Assembly: GCA_023846275.1 (NCBI GenBank)
Contig: JAIUJO010000299.1
Location: 201,001 to 265,000, forward strand
DNA length: 64,000 bases
Source of the DNA: Vanilla planifolia
Lineage: Eukaryota; Streptophyta; Magnoliopsida; Asparagales; Orchidaceae
Direction of reading: 5' to 3'
In this document: positions 49,501 through 62,800 of the stretch, one piece after another
Layout of the letters: the number at the start of each line of letters is the position of its first letter
How positions within the stretch are numbered: position 1 is the first letter of the stretch
Notes under the pieces: model-generated
What the model was told of the DNA's origin: nothing
Seen by the model: the letters and a program-made list of their open reading frames with translations, nothing else
The model's database searches: none
Program-made: the position numbers and the translations under genes

Positions 49501-52250
49501 ATGTTGTTTTTGCTATGAAATGTTTTCCACACATTTTATATGAAGAATGACTTATAAATAAGGTACATACATTGTTTTTAGTATTTTATGTATTCAACTG
49601 TAGTATAAAATTTTTTGTATGTTTTCAATGATTGATTATTAAATTTTTAATTTTTATGTGAAAATCTACATAAATTTAAACATTTAAAAACATTTGGTTG
49701 GTTTGGTAATGTTCTTAATAAAATTTCATTCCTTTTTTAGCATGCCAATAATATTTGCATTCAACCCATCGTACAAAGTGGACAGCTTTGGCTATATGAA
49801 GAAAATTTGAAATTTTGTTATGTCAATTCTTTTTAATTGTTTTTCTATTGCATAAAATTTTATCGTTGACTTGTTTTTCATATGTTGTTGAAATTTATAG
49901 TTTTATATTATCCTTTGCATTTGATACAATTATGCACTTTGTAATGCAAATAATTGGTTTTTACACTTTGTCTTTTATATAACATATTTGTAAGAGTTTA
50001 TGAGTATGTTTTCGAGATATATTTAAGAATTATAGTAGTTTAATAATCTTTTATTCTTTTACCTCGTTTACTTGTGGTTGTCAAATTGGTCGTTGTGGCA
50101 CTATAGTGTCAATTTTATACGAGTTTTCGTTAAAAATAATTTTTATATTGCTAATTTCATCATTGTTAAAACATTCAATTATTTTATTTTACACAATTTA
50201 ATTTTCTACATATAAAAACTATTTTTGAAAACTCATGTAACTAATGGTAGTTCTTGATGGAACATTACAAATGTTTAGGATAAACATTAGAAGGAAAACA
50301 TAATTGAGATTATTTGTTAAGATTAGTTGTTTATCATTTATTTAGAAAACATACGATTTTAAATTATTGTAATTATTTATTATCTTATTTTTTTTATTAT
50401 TGATGCAAATTTTAATATTTATAAATAAGTTCAAGTACAACAAGCTAATATTTTTTTTAATTATTTACATTTCGTAAAACAAAACAAATTTGAACAATTA
50501 AGATACTTTTAAATATGTCGTATTTGTAATCAGATTATCTGTCCTAATTATTTTATCGCACTTAGCACTTACCTTATTATGAAAAGTTGTATTACAACTT
50601 TAAGGCATATTTATTTAAAATTTAACACGTTCATTAGCTTTATGATTATAAGTTTTTAAAATGAAAATAGTTTTATTTTTGTACCAAAGAAATTATTGCC
50701 TTCATAGTAATGAAAAATATATGTAGTGTTGTCTATTAAAAAAATATTTTATCTCTATTACATTATTATTTTTTTATTTCCTACTAGTAATAGATCTAGT
50801 TTTACATAATTATCACAAGAAACTCATTTTAGCCTGCACTAAACTATACTCATTAAGAATGTTATTTAGAATGTAAAATTTGATTTGCAATAGAGCTTTT
50901 GTTTTTCATTTTTTTATTCTTTTTTCAAAAATATTGTCAAGTATTTATTGAGATAAAATTTAATGTCCTTAGAAATAAGTAATTTTTATGAGTTTAAATT
51001 TGCTTTTGATAATGTTAAAGAACTTCTTATTTTTTGGGAGAGAAAATTTTTGTAATCAAGATGTGGAAAACTGTTTTTACATTTTAAATTTTGTGGTATC
51101 ATTATGACTTGTTCATATGCTGAAATTCATAAGACGTTCATGTTCCAACAAAAAGATTTAATTTGCTATAACTTTTACAAGAAAAATAACCATGTTTATA
51201 TTATTTTTATGTTAAAATTTTTATTAAACTAGTTTTCATTATTTGTTAATTAATGTATGATAATTATGCATTATTCAATTATTTTATTATATAATGTTTT
51301 TTTTTATGGTCTATGACTTTTTTATTGGTTCTAATTATAAAAATCCTTTCTTGATTCAAATTGTAAACTTTTATCATACTTAACTATAATAAATAGTTGT
51401 TTTACATTTCTTTGAATAATGTCTAGTCGTTATATGTTACAACCATTATTACATAAAATATTTTTAACATTTCGACAATTATTGTTCAAAATGACATATT
51501 TTCTCAATGTATGGAAAAATTTTATATTACTCTTGTAACAATTATTTTCTCTTCTTAGTATTGTGTTCTTTTTATTAGGAAAATGAACATTTATCAAAAA
51601 TGTTATTCATCAATCATTTAAATTATTTTAGACCTTCGTTTATTTTACGTGGTTTATAGAGAAATTTTAAGATTTAAAACAATCTTATTTTAATAATTTT
51701 TATATTTATAGAATATCTATTGAAATTGGATTGTTGGTAGTTTTTGTATTTATTATTTATATATTAGTTTTAATGTTTTAAACATTTATTTATGGTAATT
51801 TTTTATGATTTATAGAATTGTATCTTTTTAAATTTACATCATGATATTTAATATTCTTGTTGGACATTTTTAAGATTTTGAAACAGCTTTATGCTAATGA
51901 TATATAATTGTTTATTTTTAAAATTTTTTTGTACTTGTAGAAATTGTATTATTAACTTAGTAAATATTTAAAATGATGTAATTTTTTTTAAAGATCAAAA
52001 CTTTACGATTTGTAATTACACATATATGAAACTTTGATTTGAAAATATTTAATGATAAAGTACTTTTAAAGATCAACATAGTTATATAAGAACGTATTAG
52101 TTTTAGATATTCGAATAGTTTAAGATATGTTATAATTTTTATTACTTATATAACTATAAATATATTGTTTATTTAACCTATATTTTTTATGCTAATAAGT
52201 TTTAACATAGTTATAAACATATTATTTCCAATACAATCCCTTATCATGCA
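49500..52250 (+). other. T-skewed AT-rich block
   Basis: The plus strand is strongly T-rich with hardly any C or G runs and no frames of note. A few phrases recur loosely (for example TTTTAAGATTT followed by AAACA at about 51,666 and 51,868), but a regular period could not be established by eye. It differs from the satellite unit found after 56.8 kb. Confidence 0.5.
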
Positions 52251-55200
52251 CTGGACAACCCAAATGAAAATAACTAACCTAGTTTATAAAAACGGTTTGA
52301 GTTAAGACTATTTTGTTAATAATAATGGTGTGCACATGTTAACTATGTTGGAAAATTTATAGTTCCAACTCATTAAGAGAAAAATTTGGGAGATTTTTGT
52401 TGGAATGAAAGTTCAAAGTTGGCAAGCTGCCCAAGGGAAAGTACATCATCTATAGTGTGTAGAATGTTGAACGTAAATGCTTTCTTATAAGAAGATGAAC
52501 TATGGGATTGGATAACATGCATTATGTATTGCAAAAATATAAAAAAGTTTTATCACAAACAAGGTTAATGATATTCAGTGTGATGGAACCTAATTGATTA
52601 AACTACTAAACATTTTTAGAGGAAGTGGATCTTAGTTAATATATCATAACTACTTACAACAATCTAATCAAACTCTACCATTACCTTTAGCACTAATGAT
52701 GTTTGGCTTTCAAATTCCTTATAAATTCTTATTCTCTAATCATAGGAATAAGCTTATCTAATGCATAGCCATAACACTTCTGAAAATCTTGTTGATAGTA
52801 GAAATTAAATAATATCTTCACATTAACAATTGACATTTCCTAATGGAATATGAAATGACTCATGTATGAAGCATTATACAATATTGAAAAAAATTATAAA
52901 TTTGTTGGATCTACTACATGCTATGGTTAATGCAAATTTTTTTGTCATAATGTGTATTATATATTCAGTGGCTTCGTATTGTTACCATTGAAAAAAATGA
53001 ACTTATTTTTAGGAAATTGTCATCTTAAAGAACAAGTAAATAAAACAATATTAGAATCTCAATTGAAAAAAATGAAAAAAATTAAAAAAGAAAAGATAAA
53101 CATAAACATAACAAAATATTTAAAATATCATAAATATTTATAAAGTAAATTAATCAAAATCCTTCTCAATAAAATATGCAAAAAACTTTTATCTTCAAAA
53201 TAAATCTAAAAAGCCTAAAATTTTTTTAAAAAATAGTTTCTTAAACACATCAAATTTTAAGAGTTTTCTGCTTATTTTATTATCAAAAGGTGTGCTCATT
53301 ATGGGACAACACGAAGAATTTATAGTATAGAAATCATAAGTTTAATTAAAAATTTAAATGCAAAAAAAGTAATTGTATTACAAGCAAAAGAATAGTGTAG
53401 CTAAGAAACAAATGATGACCAATACGTCAATGTTTATGGAGGCTTTGATTATCAATGAGATGAATATGTCAGTGGTTAAGTTTCCATATAGAATGTACAT
53501 AACTATTGCAATAATTGTACTAGTTCAATGTTGTTCTGATTTACATATATATAAGTCATACATTTGTGTTAGAAGAACACACCTATATGTTCTATATTTA
53601 CAACAAGAGTGGAGATCTATGAAAAATGTACTATAATGCAGCCATATAAGTATGAGTGATATTCTGTGTTAATTATTTGGAGTTAAAATAAAAAGAAAAT
53701 TAAAAACATAGAATAAACTTATCGGATTATCATGATGTGTGGTGTTATGAATATGGAAATCATACAAGTGTGATATATAAATCACCTTTGTATTTTGATG
53801 TAAAAGTTTTAAAACTCATTCTTGCTAAATGATGATCAAACTCACGTGATAGAGCTATCATAATTTTACAATGCTAATCAAATGGCTTTTTTTCTTAGTG
53901 TTTTAACAATAAATATGATAACTTGGTTGAATATATATTCGAATAAATGAAAAGATACCATCAATATTATCTTCCATACTCATAAAAATAAGTATTGTGA
54001 ACGGAAACTTAGTTAATATCATTATCCTAAGCTTCCTCAAGGCATACAACAAGGACACTATGCTTCATACTCTTGGTCTTACAAAGCTTTATGATCACAT
54101 AAAGATGAAAATATGAAAGACTAAAATAATATTAGAAGTTTTAATCCTGAGCTATTAGAACATTAATTTTTGTTGAAACTTTAAGCCAAAATTGAATCCA
54201 TATGATATGAACATTGTGTTTTATATTCATTAGGTTATAGAGCATTTGCCATGCTTTAAACCTTGATTTGTTGTTTAACTAATTAGCTCCACCCTAAATA
54301 ATGGATTTAATGATATTATAACTAGCTTATTGCAAGATGAGAGTAGTTTGTTTTTTCAAAAGTGGATACATCATTCATCAAACAAATTGATTATGGAATA
54401 TCCTATAGGCTAGTTCCAAGTAAGATTGCTTGGTAATGGTAAATATAACATAGATTTCTAACATCTTCCATATAAGCGCTATGAAAAGATTGTGTTAGAT
54501 AGGCTAAAATCATATTTGTCAACATGAGATTAAAAGCTATGTTATGTTGCACCCATCTTTGTCTAATGTTAATATCTAATTAATCAAAGATGTTCATTCG
54601 AATCATTATGGAACGTATAGATCATATTAATTTCATGTGATCAATGATTGATTTTGTTCGGTGTAAACCATGAAATATATTGCCCAAAGACACATTTGAT
54701 TCAAAAAAATGATTATTTTGCTTGGTTGTTAAGCTGCTATACTATGATTGTGACTCTTGATGTACATTATCTCTATCAATGGTTCATATTCATATGATAG
54801 TACATTTCTTTGAAATCACTTTTGTCTAATATACGATAATTTATGTGTTCCTTCATAGTCTAAAATACAATCATGGACATGCTGATGTGATTGACAATTT
54901 TAGCATACATTGTGATACAATTTGCAAGTGAAATGCTTTATAGAAAGTCTATATTTTGATGTGATTTTGCACTAATATGAAAAATAGTCATTATCCACTA
55001 TCTTTTTGATCATAGGTTTTTTACTATATTACTTAAGGAATTTGTAATTTTCTTTATTTGTGACTATAACTTCTTTTTGTGGAAGTATTCGTCAAATAAA
55101 GTTAATCACTATTGTTTAATGTGTAGTCTATGTATTCCTTTTGTCTTCCCTTAGACTTCTTAGCTAAGAATTTTTTTCTAATGAAATTCTATGCTATCTA

Positions 55201-56755
55201 ACATTTGTAGTAATGACTTTAAACAACATGCAACTCGTTCGACTACCACCTAATTTTTATTTTCATGAAAGAGAGCATCTTTGTGTTTTAGTACATAGCT
55301 CATTTGATGGCCTCAAAGTTATTTCTGAATGTTGATTTATTTAAAATGTTGAATAGCTTCAACATAAGATTAATTTAATTTTCATAAGTGTTAATTTAAT
55401 TTTCATGTGTTAACCATGTGATATATTGCATTTTTCTCAACACAATGATTTAAAAGTTGACCAATAGTTGTTCCATGGCTTACAATCTTCTTCCAATTCT
55501 AATCCTTAGATCCATCCTCCTTTCTATAATAGCTATAATCGTGATCTAACAATAACATTTTTATAGGAAAGCCAACATTCATTAATAATTAATAGCTTGA
55601 ATTAGTGATTATCATTGTAAAGTTTAGCAAATAAATGACTTCATAGCCATTTTGACTCTGGTTGATTTTAGGAATTTGAAATGTTTCTCATCTAGCTTAT
55701 TTTACAATTTTTTTATCATAAAACATTAAAAGCATAACTGGGTTCATTAATTATTATTGAAAAATCTTGTTGGAATTAAAAAATTGAATTAATTAATTCA
55801 AAATGTATCATTTGTATCAACAATGCTTTTTTGTTTATATGCATGTAAAATATAATTAATATCACATAGGATTGGACAATGATGTTGTCATTTGAAATTG
55901 TATTATATGCATGTTTATAAAATTTGTAAAATTATAATACTTTTGTTATATAACATTTCTAATTCTTTTCTTATGAAGTGAATCGTTAGGTTTTTAATTT
56001 TTAAGCATCACAAAAAATATATTAACTATCATAATGGTCCTATGTATTCCTTTGGTGGGTTTGACATGTAATTAGAATGAGCCATGTATGTGTGCTCCTA
56101 AAGAGCTATGTAGGTAATTTGCTTCATATAATACGTATGAACATAGAATGAGTGTGACAAATTTATCAATAAGTTGAATAGTTAATGTGTTTTGCTATGA
56201 TCAGTTCATTTTCATTATACAAACATAATATCACTTCTGTACAAATGTGATACTATTTGCGAAAAAATGTGTTTTTGCACTTAGTGATTAGGTGAGTGGC
56301 TTTGCCTAATATGAATATGATCCACACATTATAAGAGTATAATCTATTATGAGTAAGGTATGTGAGCAAATCATGAAACTCATCATAGTGTTTGATCACA
56401 CAATCCATGAAAATATCTTAAGAGGTAAAATGTTGGACTAAACTTGTTTTTTTGATAATTGCCTATGTATGATATGCACATCATTTTATTATGAACCATT
56501 ATGTGCTTAGAAATCAACTAGTTGAATAAATCGGATACGTAGAACAATGTGCATCTGGTTGAATCATTATTTTGTATTCTATTGGATTGAACAATATAAA
56601 TAGTTAAAGAAAATGAAAATTGGTAAGTTTTATTATTTAAAAGGTAATGTTTATATCACTATTTAGAAGGTGAAGAAATAAATGTCATTCAACTAGTCAT
56701 AATGAACTGTAACTAATTAAATATTGATTTTTTATTATTAATTATTTATATTATA
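52250..56755. other. AT-rich DNA, no gene recognised
   Basis: Open frames at 52,952-53,143 and 53,373-53,636 are A-rich or unrecognisable. The region around 54.0-55.2 kb is slightly less AT-rich and could be an old LTR element, but no domain could be read with confidence. Nothing else is supported. Confidence 0.45.
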
Positions 56756-56759
56756 TTTT

Positions 56760-59700
56760 TTTTCTTTGTGTGACATTAGTTTATTTGCCTTGTTTTGGTT
56801 AAACTACATTACTTTATTTACCTAATTTTAGCTTTTAATATATATTTATCTTATATTAAAGTAATATTTTAATATTATTTATGTTTTTTTAAATTTTTCG
56901 ATACATAGTAAATGTAAACATGATTTTTTTTTCTTATTTAAACATTCTATTTTCTAAGCTTTAGCAATGTTTTATGAAATATTTCAATAAGAACATGATT
57001 TTAGGATTGTGAATGTTATGCTTGTTCTTTTCACTATCATAGAATGCTACTTTACAATAACATTTGTCTAATTTATTCAAATTTTTTAACTTTAATTTTT
57101 TCATATTACAAGTTTACTCCAAATCTTTTCTCATGTGACATTCACATCATTTTGATTTGGTTATATTCCATTTCTTCAATTTATCTCATTTTTGCCTTAC
57201 TATATATTTACATATTATTGAAGTAATAATTTATTATTATTTTTACTTATTTAATTTTTAAATTAAATAATCTATTTTTATATTATTTAGTAATATTTTA
57301 AGGATTTTGGGATAGTTTTTCATGTGATGTGAACATTTCTTTTACTTATGATGTTAAACTACTTTAAGTTATCTCTTCTAGCTCTATATTATTTGTTTAA
57401 TTAATATTAAAAATAATTTATTATTATTATTATTTGTACTTATTTTCTTTTTTAATTTTTGTTAACTCGAAATAAAGTTCAATAGAAATGAAACAAAATT
57501 CATTTAACAAATCTTGATGAGCCTTATCTATTTTAAAATGTTTTTATTTTGAAATACTTTAAATTATTTTTTATGCTTTTTGGAGCATTGTTTTTGCACA
57601 AAATTTCATTAAAGAGCATGTTGAAGTTGATATCTTTAGCAATGTGGAATGTAAGTTTCCCATACAATTTATCTCAGTCTTTCAAGTTTTTTGCTTTAAT
57701 TTTATTTTGTTGTCATATGGATCTCATTGTCCTCTCATGTCACTTTCACTTCACTATATTTGGATATATATTTTGCTTCAATTTATCTTATTTTAAGTTA
57801 TATTATATGTTTACTTAATATAAAAATAATAACTCATTATTATGTATGCTTATTTATTTTATTATTATGTGATTTTTTAATATGCTCAATTCAACAAGGT
57901 TTATTGAATTAAATATTTTTTTTCCAAATTTTGAAGTATTTTTTCAATTATTTCTCTTGTTTTATAACATATTTTGATACTTATCATATTTGTTAGTGTC
58001 TTAAAATACACCTTGCTCATATAATGTACCATAGTTATTTGAGTTTATAGCTTTGATTTGATTACACTAAAAACTAACTCTCAATCTCATCTCATGTGAC
58101 CTTTATATGTCTTTGATTTGGTGATAATATATTGTTTTAATTTACGTCATTTGTAGTTTAATATACATTTACTTAAAATTAAAAAAACTATTTATTATTA
58201 ACAATCTTATTTTCTAATGTAATTTATAGAATTTTCAAATGTGGTCTGATTAAGATGAAATATTGGTCGATGGAGTCATCTCAATAAACTCTACACAATT
58301 AACAAGTTGTTTTAAAAATTTTAAAATACTTTTTGGAATTATTGACTACTTTGCATAGCATTTTGAATGATATCATTTTTAATAATTGAGATTTCAATCT
58401 GAACCCTGTTAGTATCTATGAGTGTAACCATCTAAGACAATTCACATTGTTTTATCAAATGTTTTATTTTGATTTAGTTATATTATTGATAAACTCAAAT
58501 TCTCATCTCATTTTGACTAATGCATTACTTTAGTTTAGTTATATCTTATTGGTTAAATTAATCTCATTTTATCTTTCTTAAGTATTTATTTAGTATTTAA
58601 ATTATAATTTATAACTTTTTATATTTATTTATTTTGTTAATTAGATGAAATTATAAATGAGATCTGAGTGAGCTAAAAAATATGTCATTAAGCTCATCTT
58701 AATGAGCTGTATCGCATCAAATGCTATTTTTGATAATTTTGAACATTTTATTTTATAGAATTGTTGGAAGTTTGATCAAATATTTTTATTCATAGAAAAT
58801 TTCAAAATCGAGGATGTCGCTCTTGATATTCTGAGTATCTTGGTGTGTAACTTTTCTATAAAATGTACCTCATTATTCCAAACTTTTTGCATTAGTTATA
58901 CTATTATGTAACTATAAATCTCGTCTCGTATGACCTTTACATAACTTTACTTTATATTATTTAACTTCAATGGAATTAATTTTTATTTAATACAAATTTT
59001 TTCAATATTAAAAAATATTTTATTGTTATTCATGCTTATTTTCTTTAATAATTTATTGTAATTCCAAATGAAATTCGATTGGGATTAAAGAAATTTCTTT
59101 TGTTCGATCTCAACTTAGTTTATCGAATTAAATATTCTTTTGATACTTCAAAACATTTAATTTTTTAGTTTTTTCCACACTTTACAAGGAATTTTTTTGT
59201 TTGTATAGTATAGTTTTAAATATTTAACTCGTTAAGATTGTCTAGGTCACTCTTTTTATTATCTTCGAATGTAGATTTCCATTATAACTAATCTTATGCC
59301 TTCAATTTTTTTTTGTTTTTTTAATATTACTAAGTAATTCTAAATCTCCTCTAGTGTGTAATTTATGTTATTTTTTATCTTATTTACATTTTTTGAAAAA
59401 CTTAATATAATTCTGAACAATTTTTATGTTGAAAAAACAAATTTTGTAAGACTCATTTAAACTAATTTATCAAACTAAATATTTGTATCATATTTTTAAT
59501 TACTTTCATTTACTTTGTTTATAAGTGTTTAATATGATATTTTGATTTGTAATTAATTCTACATTTGATGATGTTAGACTCCATCGCCTTATTATTAGTG
59601 AATGCAACATTCCTATATAGGTTATTTTATTTTTTAAAACTTTTAGTTGTGATTTTGTTATACTACTATAGAGCAATAAAACTGCTATCACATGACCTTT

Positions 59701-59775
59701 TTATTATTTTTATTTTTTTTAATATATTACTTTAACTTATCTCATTTTAATATTAATATTTTGTTACTTAATATA
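56760..59775 (+). repeat. diverged satellite array, forward-oriented half
   Basis: About nine diverged copies of one unit lie head to tail. Each has a box like CTCATGTGACCTTTACAT, then TTTGATTTGGTTATATT, then TTCAATTTATCTCATTTT, and about 110 bases on TTTATTATTAT with CTTATTTTCTTT. Box positions are about 56,766, 57,130, 57,319 (short copy), 57,733, 58,091, 58,503, 58,924, 59,349 and 59,688, so most spacings are 340-425 bp. The plus strand is T-rich. No coding frame is shared between copies. Copies differ by many substitutions and indels, so the array is old. I recognise no named repeat family. Confidence 0.85.
57417..57434. repeat. TTA microsatellite in a satellite unit
   Basis: A short (TTA)n run inside one copy of the satellite, at the place where other copies carry one to three TTA repeats. 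It appears to be a local expansion of a unit feature. Confidence 0.8.
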
Positions 59776-59819
59776 AAATAGGTAAATACAATAAGAAATT
59801 GTTGAATTTTAATTATGTA

Positions 59820-62800
59820 AATAAATATTTAAACTAAAACAAAACAACTTTAAAAAGTATGATGCAAAAAAATAAAAAGCAATGTGAAAGTCACACATGA
59901 AGACAATTAGAGTATGAAAACAATATAATAAAATAAAAGGAAAATATCAAATAAATTAGATAAACAAAGCATGAAAGTTAAATTTTGAGATATTAAGGAG
60001 ATTAAGTTTAACATCCTCAATTAGCAAAGTAGGGATAAATTAAAATGTCTCATAAAACTTGTTAAACTTGTAAAAAAATAAAAATTTTATTAAAAAAATT
60101 AATTGTTAACTAGATAAGGCATGTTAGAATGAGTCAAATAATGTTTGTCACCAAAGAAAACAATGTGAGTAATAATAAGTTATTATTTTAAAATTAAGTA
60201 GACATATATAAAAGTTGAATTGAGAAACTTTATATAATGTAATACATCCAAATCAAAGGCATGTAAAGATCACACTGCAGATGGATTAGAGTTACATAGA
60301 AATATAATAAAACCAAAGTGAAATATTTGAATAAATGAGATAATATGTAAGAATGTTGTATCCAAACATGCTGAGAAGATTCAATGAACGTACTCAATAT
60401 CAAATTATGTATAAATCAAGTTTTTCTTAAAGCATGAAAAATCTAAAAAAATATTTAAAAATATAAAAATAAATATTTTATTACATAGAGCATGAGTAAA
60501 AGACAGAAATGATGATTATTTGATCACGATAAGATCTCGTTTAGAAAGTTTACAAATTCTAAGAAAACTTATATATATATATATATATATTTATAATGTG
60601 AACATATATTTTGATTGAAATGAAATAAAATCAAAAACTTTTATATACCCAAGTCAATGTTATGTAAAGGTCACATGATAAGAGAATTAGAGTATCATGA
60701 TAATATGACAAAATGAAAGATAAATTTTCAAAGAGTTGAGATAAAGTCTTTTAGAATGCTACATTGCAAGGCACTAAGGAGCCCAATAACCTCTTTGATC
60801 ATCAAATAAGTTAAGAATTAGATATCTCATAAGCAAGAAATATTTTCTAAGATTAAAATATTTAAAAATATGTAATGAATACTTAATATACAAGAATTAT
60901 TTGAGATGTATTAAATGAAATTTTTTTATCTTAATTAAACATCGTTTGGAACTATAATGAATCACCAAAGTAAATAAGCAAAAATAGTAATAAATTATTA
61001 TTTTAATATTAAGAAAAATTTAAACATGAAATAAGATAAATGAAAGCAATAGAATGTAATAAAATTATGGCAAAGTACTGAAAAAATATCATAATTAATA
61101 AGATAAATTACAAAAGAAAGTTGTATTCCAAGACACTAAGAAAATTGAGTGTAACATTCTCGGTCATAAAATCAATAATGAATTGATGAAATCTCATTTG
61201 GAACAACTTTGAATTACCAAGATAAGTACCTATAAATAATAAGAAGATATTCTTTTAAAAATAAATAATAGATGTTAAAGCTGAAGGGAAATAAATTAAA
61301 GAAGGGCAATATAAGCCAAACATAATGATGTAAACATTACACAAGTAGAGATTTAAATTTAATAAGTAATATAATGGAATCAAAGATACATATTTTAACC
61401 AATGAAATACATTGGGTTTAAAGGTTGCACTCTAAGATACAAAGAAGAGGGATTGTAGAACTCTCAATCATAAAAATAGGTATGAATTCAAATAACTCAT
61501 AAAGAATACAAACACCTTAAAAAAATATAATCTTTAAAAATTATAAATAAATATTTAATATGATAGTGCTTATCAACAAAGTTTGCTTTGATTTTATTGG
61601 ACCCCACATTGAATTGTTGAAAATTGGTAAATTAAATAAAAAAATGTTATAAATTATTGTTTATTATTTAAAAAATATTTACTAAAGTAAAAATAAGATA
61701 AATTAAAGAAATTTATAGTAAGAAAATGAAAGTGATTAAATTTAATTTAACTAAATAAAACTGATTTAAAGGTCAAATAAAAGGAGAATTAGAGTTTGAC
61801 ATAACTAAGTAAAATAAAACGAAATATATTTAATGAAATGAAATAAATTGTGTAAGACAGTAGAACTTAAAAAAACTAAGTAGATCGAGTACAAAATAAT
61901 AAATTTCAAATAAAGAATCGATTGAGGTATCTCATAAAGCATGAAAAATTATAAATGAAATATTAAAAATATAAAATGAATATTTAATTAGGTGAAGTAT
62001 ATCTAGAAAAGACAAAATTTAAATAAGGATAAAGAGTATGAAGCTTTTGTTTTAATGTTTAAAAAATTTGCAATAAGATTAAAATATGATTAATTGAAAC
62101 AATTTAATATGGCCAAATAAAAGTGATGTAAACATCACATTAAAGAAAATCTAGAGTTTCATTGTAATATAACCAAGTCAGAGCAATACATTTGAAGAAA
62201 TCAGATAATATTTTTTGGAAAGCTACATTCCATGATACTAGGGAGATGTAGTGTAACTTTCTCGATTATTAAATTAGATATAAATAAAAGTATTTGATAA
62301 TGTGTGTCAAAACTAACAAAAATTAAACTAAAAAAATTGATTATTTATTTTGATAGTGCTCGTTAAGATAAGACTAATGACATTTGTTTCATATCGATAT
62401 GACTTGGGATTGAATTATTATGAATTAGAGAAAAAAATATCCATAAATTAGAATAAAATATTATTTTTGCATTAAGTAAATTTTAGTTTTTAATAAAATT
62501 ATATAAATTGAGGTAGTCTTATATAACAAAATAAATAACATATAAAGTCACACTTAAGGTGATTTAAATTTATATAGTTATATATCTAATTCAAAGTGAA
62601 AACTATGAAAAAATAAGAAAAATAATGTAAGAAATTTTGTTTACAAAATGTTATGGATATCTAATGTAACATCCTTAATCATCAAATTAAATACAAAGCA
62701 AAATATCCCATCAGAAATACTAATTTTTAAAAAAATATATTTATAAAATAATTGCATAGGGCATTTTGAGATGAGTCTGGAGTCATTTTTTAATCAATCA

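Noticed and set aside
54540-54720. Possible gypsy integrase zinc-finger trace on the plus strand
   Set aside because: A few His and Cys residues have suggestive spacing (HSNHYGTY...), but no RNase H or integrase core could be read beside it.
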